NCBI GenBank assembly: GCA_014529385.2
Contig: CM043964.1
Coordinates: 135,721,420 to 135,785,419 of the forward strand
Direction of reading: 5' to 3'
Length of the DNA stretch: 64,000 bases
From: Adiantum capillus-veneris
Lineage: Eukaryota > Streptophyta > Polypodiopsida > Polypodiales > Pteridaceae
Below are positions 10,031-21,558 of this stretch, in pieces. Made by a program: the position numbers and the translations under genes. The stretch's first letter is position 1. Every line of letters starts with the position of its first letter. The notes under the pieces are model-generated. The model was not told the DNA's origin and ran no database searches. It was given only the letters and a program-made list of their open reading frames with translations.

Positions 10031-10035
10031 ATAGT
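10031..10035. repeat. Target-site duplication ATAGT, right copy
   Basis: Matches 1160-1164 exactly and directly follows the LTR end TTAACA. Confidence 0.9.
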
Positions 10036-10807
10036 TTGTCCTTGTTTTTTTTGGACGGGCTAGGCTTCTACCGCTTAGCTAGCTATAAGTTTGTAACTTA
10101 TAAGGATAGATTGCATTGGACTCCATTTGTAACATTAAAACAACATCAGTTCTATACTTAGAAGGAATTATCTTTGCTTGTTTACTGATAGAACATCACT
10201 AATATAACAGATAAACAACTCATGAAGTTTGTTTTCTTAGGGGAATATACCACTCAGATTAGAAGGAGAAATCTGTCACTTAGATTAGAAGTGATAATTA
10301 AACTTATAAACAAAAAGGTTTTACTGTGGACCTAGATTGTTAAAGGTAAAAAAGTTTTGTAAGATGGACATGGATAACAACTGGTATGGTCCATTGATAC
10401 CTATAAAACACATCCAAGGCTAACTGAATTGTTGTCTTGTTTGGATGGATGCAGGTAAGGACTCTATCTTATCTTGGAAGGTTTTTTTACTTTAGCAAGC
10501 TACCCTACTCTGTATGAAACACTCACTAATGACTTGGGAAGTTCTTTTACTTTCTGCATACTAAAACGGGATCTCTTTCCTACAAACATTCTACTTAAAT
10601 GATTCTATACTGAGTTGTTTTTATACATATCTATTCCTTGTTCCATTGCCAGCTGTCTGTTGAATGTAAAAATTCAATTATGTCTTATTATCTAAGATTT
10701 AACAGCTACACACACATCCTATACATAAGGTTTTTCTTTCCAAGAGAAACCAGGATGCTGGCTTTGGAAATTCTCTTCAAAATTGAGTTCTAAGTTGGAC
10801 CCAAAGT
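10036..10807. other. Intergenic, no gene recognised
   Basis: AT-rich right flank of element 1. No supported gene. Homology with the second copy of the unidentified gene begins only at about 10808. Confidence 0.5.
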
Positions 10808-12489
10808 CTGTAATCCCTTGACCCGTTGACTGGTGTTAGGTGGTCCTTTTTAAACTCTTTTTGTGGTTCCTTGCTCACGGCTACTATAGTCTTTGACTTT
10901 GCCGGTTGAAGGTTTGTAGGCCCGAAAATGTTACAATTGCTATTTCTACCTCTATTTATGTTTATATTGTTCCCTTTTCAGGACTACTTACCCTATAGAA
11001 AGACAGCTTGCATGAGCACTAATCACAACCCTGAGAATCATGAAAAGATTTGCGAACAGATTAAGCTTTACCTTAAGGACCGTAAACGAAAGAATGCCTT
11101 GGCAGTTAGAACTAGACCCTTCCTCTCTAGGAAGGCCAAAGATTGTATTACCTACTATGGTAAGTATAAGTGAACCTCACCTCACTGTTTTTGCAGACTC
11201 TTGCTCTCTCACAAGGATTGGAACTGACCTCGGAGCCCCTCTCAATGACCACTTCTCTTGTTCCTAGATGTATTAGCAGCTTGGATGCTTTGCAACTAAT
11301 CTATGACTTGGCTCTTACCTCTGACAAAAAATCATTTGTCTTACATATGCTGTCTTTTAATGATTGGGTCAAGATTTTAGCAACTTTGGATAAAGACTCC
11401 ATGGAAGGAGTAAATTTAATTTCCCAATATATTGCCCAGCTTCCTCTATTATCCTCACAATATCAGCAAGAGATTTCTTTGTTCTCCTCGTCTGGTGCAG
11501 ATCTGTCTAACTTTCTTAGAAAGTTATGTGGGCTTGATCCCTCTTTTGTCTGTGCACCAGTCAGTCCTTCTATTCCACAAACTGGTGGAATCTTCTGCTG
11601 GGATAGTGCAGCCCTTGAAGCAGTTAAGGAATTTCAGGGTAATCTTTGCTCCCTCAATGACTCAAAACTCCTAGAGATGGTGCCCAAAATCTCTAAAGCT
11701 TTTCCTATCTTACCCGTGAGACAAATTGAAATTGAATCCCTCGGGGTTGACCATCAGCTTTGGGTCTTGTCCAACAAAGCTTTCTTAGCTCCTATTTTGA
11801 GTGAGACCTAGGTTTACCTTGCCAACCTCCCTGTCTCTACTGTGGAAGATTGCAGACTCAAGATTCTTAAAGGAGGGCAATTCTTGGACAAAGGTCAGCT
11901 CATAAAAACACCCTTCAATCTCAATCTCATCGACCACTCCAGGTGCCCCTCAAATAGAGGCCTGTACATCGGTACCAAAGGAAACATGGAATTCGCCAAG
12001 AGTAACCCTGATTTTTACACTGAGTCCATCTGGAATGTCTTTTGTCCTTATGTGAAATGTGCCTACAGCTTTCTTGACCCTAAAGCTTCTTCTGAATCCA
12101 TCATCATGTGGTTTGATCATACCATCTGGTTTATTCTCAACCATTTGGACTTACTTTTCCCGGAGAAACCTGTGGATTTTTATCTTTCCCTCATTTGCTC
12201 TTGGTTAGGTGGCCAAGCTAAGCAGATTGTAATTGCACAGATTGCCTTCAACATCTTTCGTGGACTTATGCTTGATATCTTGAAGGAGTTAAAAGCTGAT
12301 GAACCTTGCAGTTACTTAACTACTTATGCTAACTTTAAAGGTGTTAAGCTTATCACTAGTCTTCTTAAACCTTGTATTGATGAGGATGACTCCCCTGCCC
12401 TTAAAAGGGGCAACTCTTTGATGACCCCTAAATCCTTCACTTCCTTCCTAACACCTAGTTCATCCTCTAAACCGAGGAAGATTTCGTAG
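10808..12489 (+). pseudogene. Unidentified duplicated gene, copy 1 (interrupted, with a tiny intron)
   Basis: Not recognised as any family. Similarity to 30141-31050 starts upstream of the coding part. A shared acceptor-like TTTTCAG at about 10980 precedes an exon reading D[YC]LPYRKT.CMSTNHNPEN. The first shared ATG is at 11012. A phase-0 GT-AG segment of 37 nt (11160-11196) restores the frame, and the other copy has 44 nt at the same place. The downstream frame gives about 430 further residues, Leu/Phe-rich and without obvious membrane or metal motifs. Against copy 2 there is a +1 base near 11087, and there is a TAG at 11809-11811 after which the same frame stays open to 12489 (GLYIGTKGN, IMWFDHTIWF, ending SSSSKPRKIS). 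A domesticated viral nucleoprotein, a transposon gene or a lineage-specific host gene are all possible, and nothing decides between them. Confidence 0.5.
11160..11196 (+). other. Candidate 37-nt intron
   Basis: GTAAGT...TTTTTGCAG between codons ending ATG and starting ACT. Copy 2 has 44 nt between the same points (30493-30536). The 7-nt length difference is not a multiple of three, yet both copies stay in frame only if the segment is removed. It is very short for a plant intron. Confidence 0.45.
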
Positions 12490-13027
12490 CTTTACAAGAG
12501 GAAGAGGCAAATCTCCCCCCATCAGGAACTTCCCTGAATTTTAAACCCTAGTTATATTGCAGGTTGCTACAAGCCCTTGCGGAAGAAGAACTCTCAACAA
12601 AGTGGAACCGAAAAATGGTTTCATCTATGTACACTGTCTCTTTCACAACGTACTCCTCGATTGGATTCAACCTAAAAATCTTTTTTGTGAGTGCTTTGAT
12701 CTATTTTTTGGTAATCACAAATTGCTCGACAATATACTCATAGGATGGAAATATCATCATCCTGTAAAAAGGTTGACTAGGTCCTTGAGCTGTAATTATG
12801 AATCTATCAATTTATATCAAATAATTTCATCTTTGGCTTACCATAATCTTTCCCTCACAAGACTGGCATCTTTACAAAGTCTAACACTAGCTCTGTTTTA
12901 TTTTGTGTAGTATTGAAAGCCAAATGTAGATAAAGAATTTCTCTTTATAGAACTCTTGACTCCTTTTTTCCCTGGAACAGTCTGGGATTGCTTTTGGAGG
13001 GTTGCTAGGGTTTTAAAGAAACTCCCT

Positions 13028-13030
<3 letters not shown>
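12490..13030. other. Downstream of copy 1, unassigned
   Basis: An acceptor-like TATATTGCAG at about 12560 is followed by an open stretch to about 12700 that might be a further exon. I cannot tie it to the upstream frame. Otherwise nothing is recognised. Confidence 0.3.

Positions 13031-13099
<69 letters not shown>
13031..13099. repeat. (CT)n microsatellite
   Basis: About 34 uninterrupted CT units followed by a short TG run. It explains the Ser-Leu and Glu-Arg reading frames here. Confidence 0.95.
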
Positions 13100-13102
<3 letters not shown>

Positions 13103-13169
13103 TGTGTGTGTATATGTGTGTTTGGAAAAGTCCGCCCGCTATTATTGCGGATTAACAAAGGAAAATAAA

Positions 13170-15150
13170 AAGAGAAAAAATTATTTGAGCAGCAATAGCA
13201 ACGACAGAAGGATGCAGTAGTAGTCAAACAACAATATGCACTATAATAGATGCGAATATATATCCATATCTATATCCACATACGTTACCACCTATAATAT
13301 CGCGTATATTGCCGCTACACAACTTTATAAAAATAAAGATACTCATTTCGGCCATCCAATTTTGGATGGCCCAAATGGCATCTTTATTTTTAATCTGCAT
13401 AAAACATATCAAATATCAATTACATTTTGAGAACTATACAAAACAATAATAACAAGATCTAAAATTAACAACCTACTTTAAATTACATGTCACACCTTAC
13501 CTGTATAATTTGAAGCACAAAAGAACACTATCAAGTTTTATTAGAAATAAATCCATAATTACAAATGAGTTTATGTACAAATGAGGGTTTGTCGTACCAT
13601 ATTTGCACTAGTAAAAGAGGAATACAAAAAAAGTATCAATCTAAGTCATCATCTTCCTTTTCCTCCTCTACCTCATCTAGAGGTACATATGTTTAATTGC
13701 TCTGACTCTACAACAACCAAAACCAAATTATATAAATCAATATCTCAAGAGTCATGGTTATTACAATATTTATTGATTATACTTATTGCATGTAGAGATC
13801 CAATTGTAGAGTCAAATTGCTCACAAAATATATGATTGTTTTCCAACAACCATCGTCAAGTATCAATCTTTGTGTGTCTCTCTCAATACTTGACCATCTC
13901 TCTAATAAGACGGACTAGAGGAATATTTCACTAAGTTAAAATTAACAAAAGGTTTTCATAAGCTAAAATATCTTCTATATAGAACTTTCACAATAAAAAA
14001 TTACTTGCCTCTTGAAACATAGTGCGTAGGAGTTTGCCAGGCCTGAGCTTCACATTGTTGTTTGTGGGATGAACCCATTACTGCTTCCTCACTCTTTCCT
14101 TACATGGCCCACTCCCACTCTACATCAGCCATGCTACCACGAAATAGCTCTGCTTTGGATTTGAGACTTGATTGGTTGTGGTGCACCATACACTTGATTG
14201 CTTGTTTTTAAGAAGTTTTTTGATATACCCCTCCAACCATTGCATGGAGAAATGCTCATTGGAAGGGTTTGGAAAACAAGCATGCAACGCTTCCTCAACA
14301 TAGCATGCATGATTAGGATGCTAGCATTTGAAGTTAATAAAAAAATTCTTATATGTTGAGTGTATAAGAATTTGCAAGTGGCATCAAAGTGCCCTGCCTT
14401 GTGTAGTGCCAAAATTGACCTCATCACAATACTTGAACCTAAAGTAGCACCTATGTATATCTGGCACAAACACATCACAATCCTCATCCTCTGTAGTTGG
14501 AGTGACACACTCCAAAATAGATGATCCCGTTACCCCTCCACCACCAAAAAATGCCTCCTAATAAGAGCCCTTATCACTCCACCTATCATGGGCCTCACTA
14601 CCCTGAGAGGAATCCATACGTGCATTCATTGAAGATGTTTTTCGACCACCCTATGATGGAATAAGGGTGGGTCCCTATGATGGAAGGGGGTGGGTTGGTA
14701 AGGTGCAATAGAAGGGGGTGTTGTTGGTGAAAGGCTTTTCACATATGGAGTCACGGAACCGTGACTCCCCCATAGTGTGATCGGCTATGAAAGACCATAA
14801 GCCACTAGCTGCTATGGAGAGTAGTAGCCAAACAAAACTTGCAGCGAACGAGGTACTCCTCTCTCAAAGGGAGTGCACACTATAGCTACAAAGCCATTAC
14901 TGGCTAAGGAACCTGAGTAGATGGACTAGCTCCATCAAACTCGTAAGAGGGAAATGCGTGAAAATAACATTTAAAGATAGAGACACTCAAGATGACCTTT
15001 AACCAACTAAAGATAAACCTAAATCTATCGCTTGGACTTATTGGATTCACTAAAGGTGACAACCACACTCGTGGAGGGTCCATCTATGACATGAACCAAC
15101 CAAAGGAAGAGGACGGGGGTTGCTCCCCATCGGGTGGTCTTTTGTTTGAC
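13170..15150. other. Intergenic, weak coding traces only
   Basis: AT-rich sequence. A 124-codon open frame on the minus strand at 14134-14508 overlaps another minus-strand frame that looks somewhat protein-like (FPNPSNEHFSMQW, then EGYIKKLLKNKQ) but has stops. It may be a decayed transposon or gene; I recognise no family. The rest holds nothing I can name. Confidence 0.3.
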
Positions 15151-15154
15151 ATCC

Positions 15155-15999
15155 ACAAGAGATTAGTCTGTAAGTATTTACCTAATATTTCTATACCCAA
15201 TCTCTCTATCTATCTATACCTAATATACATTGCTTCTCTATCCTCTACACCTAATCTTGACCTAATCTGCACAGCTCTATCTATCCACACCTAATATACA
15301 CCGCCCTAATCTGCATTGCCTCTCTCTCTATCTACCTATACTTAATCTACACCGTTTTCCTATCCTCTACACCTAATCTGTACCTAATCTAGACACCTCT
15401 ATGTATGTAGCTAAGGTCCATAGAGAGGTAGATCTCTATCCTCTGCACTTAGTCTACACCCAATCCAAAGCTAGAGAGGCAATATAGAGAGGTAAAAAGA
15501 GGTAGATAAAGAATGCATGGAGAGAGAGGGTGATGTAGATAGAGAGGTCATAGAGAGATGTAGATAAATTTTAATCAAAATATCTACATCTTTCCCTACA
15601 CCTAATCTCTACCTAATCTAAACACTCTCTCTCGGCCTAAGGTAGATAGAGAGGGAGGTAGATCAAGGTAGATAGAAGGGGCATAGAGGGAGAACTAGAT
15701 GGAGAAGTGTAGAGAGAGAGGTAGATATATTTAATCTCTCTATCTCTCTCTACATTTTATCCCTACCTAATCTACCTGCCTCTATCTCTCTACCTAAGGT
15801 ACATAGAGAGGGCCTAGAGACGGAGGTAGCTAGAGTGGACATAGAAAGAGAGGGTAAATAGAAGTAGATTAGGTGTAGAGAGAGAGACAAACAGGTTTTT
15901 ATCCATCTATCTACCTCTCTCTACACCTAATCTATACACCTCTACTTCTCTACCCAATTAAGGTAGATAGAGAGGGTGTAGAGAGAGGGGTAGACTAGG

Positions 16000-16000
<1 letters not shown>
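15155..16000. repeat. Low-complexity tract of TCTACC/GGTAGA-type repeats that switch strand
   Basis: Blocks of CTACACCTAATCT and TCTCTCTACC alternate with their complements (GAGAGGTAGATAGAGAG). Neighbouring blocks are imperfect inverted repeats that could fold. No coding content. Confidence 0.7.
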
Positions 16001-16002
<2 letters not shown>

Positions 16003-16060
<58 letters not shown>

Positions 16061-16110
16061 GCGCGTGCACGCGTGCACACACACACACACACATACACAC
16101 ACATATACAT
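16003..16110. repeat. Compound (CT)n / CG-rich / (CA)n microsatellite
   Basis: About 28 CT units run into CGCGCGCGTGCACGCGTG and then CA repeats. This alternating purine-pyrimidine segment is of the type that favours Z-DNA. Confidence 0.9.
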
Positions 16111-16129
16111 GCATACATGTATATTATTA

Positions 16130-18125
<1,996 letters not shown>

Positions 18126-19043
18126 TGTTGGGGATCCCATCGTTGCAATAGCTCCAATGACCAACAAAATTGTCAATATGAAGAGATGAGCTACCCGGCT
18201 AGGGCATGGAAACACTCACACGATTAGTGAGATAATTGTGCAACACAATGGTTAACTCTACGAGGTGAGCTTCTCGGCCTATGGAGGAGAGAAGCCGCAA
18301 TGAAGGGCAATCCCCACATCCACTTCTCTTCACCTCTAATCAACCCAATCACACACACTACCATTGCAAAACTCACACAACACTAATCCTATCATGCAAC
18401 ACACTAATCACAAGCACACACACATGATCTATCAAGCACCACACTCCAATCAAACCTACATGCACACATAAGAAAAAGAGGGCAATCCCACAAGATTAGA
18501 GAGACATTAACCACTAATTAGTTAAGATGTAGCTAATCTAAGCATCATAGGCAATCATAAGAAGCATGAGAGAGGCATAGTGAAAGAGAATGAATCATTG
18601 ATTAGTGTTAATCAAGTCTCATGTGCAAGGAGAAGCTCAGGGATTCCATAGTCACACACCTCAAGAGCTCTCACCAAAGAGTGCTCTCAACAAATGAGCT
18701 TGAGAACCCTAATTTCTTTCACACTGCCTTATATACCTAGGGTAAAAATATGCAATGTTCGGGCGCCCAAGAACTTTAGGGCTCCACCACTGATTAAATC
18801 TGCACCCTAGGCACACTAGCTAACCTATTCTTTACACCTTGGAACTCCCATTGAGCCCGTAACACATTAGAATATTACAATGGCTTGAAATAAATCAAGA
18901 ATTTACAATACATGACCATTTTGGAAAAACGTGAAAAATGTGTAACTCCAATCTTTACTGCTTCTTCATGTTGATCTTCGATGTGCATTCGTACGTCTTC
19001 GGTCTTTAGCAGCTTTTGTTAACTGGCGTTGAATCAATTAACA
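18126..19043 (-). repeat. Element 2, 3' LTR
   Basis: 918 bp. On the element strand it starts TGTTAATTG and ends CCCCAACA. It pairs with 27333-28249 along its length with small indels. Confidence 0.92.
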
Positions 19044-19045
19044 TT

Positions 19046-19055
19046 CCCCCCTTCC
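19046..19055 (-). other. Polypurine tract of element 2
   Basis: GGAAGGGGGG on the minus strand, two bases from the 3' LTR; same core as in element 1. Confidence 0.75.
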
Positions 19056-19518
19056 AATTTAGTGCCCATCCTTGGGCACTGTTGAAAAGTGTCTGTGGAG
19101 GCAAGGGAAGGTTTTTGATTGGTTGTTGATGGGCTGGTCGTCTTCATGTGTTGTTGAATTTGTCGATGAGGTTCAGTTTGTTGCAACATCTTCATTGGTC
19201 GAAATATGTCTAGTGTGAGAGATGATGTATATTTGTGCATTGTAATAGCATAATGATGAGGCTGCTGTTTATTTATGAAAAGTATGTACAAGGGAAGTAG
19301 AATGATGATGTTCTAAATTAGGGTCTATAACCTGGATGACCAAAGGGAAAAAACCCCGTGGAAAAAAGTGCCTTTGGGATAGGCGCATTATTGGAGTACT
19401 TATTAGCATGGGAAATGTTAATAAAGTACTCAAGGGATTTTTCACTGATAGATATGGAATTAAAAAATATGATATCCGTGGAAGTGTACTGAGCCGACAT
19501 CAATTTGCTAAGGTCAGA

Positions 19519-20154
19519 ACCAAGCGATGGGGAGCGTTGGGCAGTCACCAAGTCTCCTATTTGCTCGGTGCTGACTCCACTATTGCATGTAATGATTTCA
19601 ACTCCAAGGTCAGTACCAAGCGATAGAGAACATTGGGTAGTCCCCAAGCATCTTATTTTCCCCGTATTGACTCAATTTTTGTATCTAATGACTTTAAGAG
19701 CAAGGTCAACACCAAGCGATAGGGAACGTTGGGTAGTCCCCAAGCTTCCTATTCGCCGGGTAGCGATTCAACTATATTTTTGTAATCACATCACCATGGT
19801 CTTCATTGTCGGTTACACCAAGGTAGCACCAAGTGATAGGGAGCATTGGGAAGTCCCCAAGATTCCTACTGGTTTAGTATTGACTTCATTGAATTTTGTC
19901 TTTTTGTTGTCGCTTATCATGTCCCAAGGTCTTTGCTACCGTATGTAAGGGCTTTAACACCAGGGTCAACACCAAGCGATAGGGAGTGTTGGGCAATTCC
20001 CAAGTGTCCTAAGTGCTTAGTAGTGACTTACTCCATGCCTTGTCTTTCTGTTGTCGGTTATCATGCCCCAAGGTCTTTATTGTCGTCTGTAATTTATTTA
20101 ACACCTAGGTCAACACCAAGCGATAAGGAACGTTGGGCAGTCCCCAAGCGGCCT
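19519..20154 (-). repeat. Six dispersed ~40-bp hairpin repeats in the element 2 3' region
   Basis: The motif CCAAGCGATAGGGAACG plus TTGGG-N5-CCCAA recurs near 19519, 19615, 19711, 19828, 19971 and 20115. Spacing grows from 94 to 144 bp. The loop bases vary while the TTGGG/CCCAA stem stays paired in five of six copies (weaker in the first). On the plus strand the repeats give spurious reading frames with PSDRERWVVPK. Confidence 0.75.
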
Positions 20155-20646
20155 ATTCGCCCAGTTGTGACTCAACTGCATGGATTTTTTGGTTAGCATG
20201 ACATTGGTTTTTTGCCTGTTGTAGTCCACTCAAGGTGCATAGGTGGAAGAAAAAAGAGTGTCTAATGCATATATCCAGTGATGGGACATCACTAGATATA
20301 TAACATGGCTTTGCAAGCTGACACGCCTTTAAGAATGGTTTTCATTGACGAGGATGTGTGCTCTCATCTTACTATGCACTGTGCGTGAGTGTTGGACTCT
20401 ATGACACTCCACCAATTGTAAGTTAATAGACTTCGACTCTTATGCTCATCTCATCCAGCATGAGTGACCTGACTTTAGATATGCTCAACTCTTCCAGCTT
20501 GAGTGTAAGCCTAATAGCTACAACTCTTAGCACATAGTTTAATATAACTTGAAGCTTTGGGACTAATGCTTTGTTCATTTTATGGCTCAGCAGCCCGACT
20601 CTGACTATGCCAAATAGTGTTTTTTGCACTCTGGCAACTTGAATTT

Positions 20647-21558
20647 CTACATTCTTATGCTTACTACAAACATTTCTTCAGGTAAAAGTAAGCTTGAATC
20701 CTCAAAAAGAGGATTAGCGAAGGACCAAGTTGGCATTGAAGGTTTCTTTTGCCTTACCTGTTTTATCATCTTTGAATTTGCATCGTTGGTTGGGTTGTGC
20801 TTCTTTGACTGTAAAGACTCCATTATTTGTTTGATTCTCCAATTAGGCATGTTGTAAGAAGTCTTTGATGTTGTTATAGGCCTCTGTTCACTGTCGGCAT
20901 CTGGATTTTGACTTGGAGCATTAGAAAACTTAGGAATCCAAATCTCTTGATGACCTTTGTATCTCCATTGTTGACTTTGCTTCGTTCTAGGTCTTGTTGA
21001 GTTCTTGATATCTTCGTGCAGGTCTGGTGTAGTTGCAGTTGGCTTATGGTTGACTGGTAGCCAAACCTTTGTATACCCTGTGTAGAATCTTTGTCCAAGA
21101 GGAAGATTCTTTAAGATCCGTCTTTTTTTTGTATCCTCTTGTGAGCTGTGGTAGACTTTAGCATCTTTCAATGCTGTTTTATTGTATACCTGCTTCTTAG
21201 GTATCCTAGGATATTGTCGAAGTTGATACCTTGTGGGCCTTCTTTCTTGGGAGGGATTGGAAGTTACTTCATATGCTGTAACCTGTGGTTTTGGTACCCA
21301 TATCTGTCTATTACCTCCATAGTACTCCTGTTGTTTTAAGCTCCATTGTGATGCTATCCATCCCATGTGTTTGTCTTTCTGTGTTGATTTCTCGTCCTTA
21401 ATCCAAATTGGATCATTGAATTTGACTAAATTGCTCGGAATAAACACTTGTTTGACTTTCCTTTGCTTTCTTGAGTACTTTGGCTGATATATCTTTGCTT
21501 TTCTTGGTGTCTCCTTAGAGGTTTCAGTTGGGTCGGCACTTGACTTGAAATTTTGAAA
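20647..21558 (-). pseudogene. WxPK-repeat tail of element 2
   Basis: Open for 303 codons after the TGA at 21559-21561, with no ATG near its start. The protein is basic. It holds three modules of the form Q-x-x-[YW]-x-G-x-x-x-[IV]-W-[VIL]-P: YYGGNRQIWVPK, FYTGYTKVWLPV, and RYKGHQEIWIPK. The first module with its preceding GWIASQWSL lines up with element 1 (LRWIPKRLLEAQGYYQGN followed by QIWVPK). The stretch is in the same frame as the protease-like region, as in element 1. Function is unknown. It is listed as a pseudogene because the gag upstream is broken, although this part itself is intact. Confidence 0.65.

Noticed and set aside
10928-11011. Hydrophobic N-terminal extension (FLPLFMFILFPF) before the first shared ATG of copy 1
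   Set aside because: Not conserved in copy 2, where an acceptor-like site precedes the conserved exon. It is more likely intron sequence than a signal peptide.
14134-14508. A real 124-aa gene on the minus strand
   Set aside because: An overlapping frame on the same strand looks as plausible, there is no homologous motif, and neither has clear gene context.
19505-20196. Plus-strand frames with repeated PSDRERWVVPK, resembling the WxPK motif
   Set aside because: They lie on the strand opposite the element's genes and arise from the hairpin repeats; the resemblance to the WxPK tail is coincidental.
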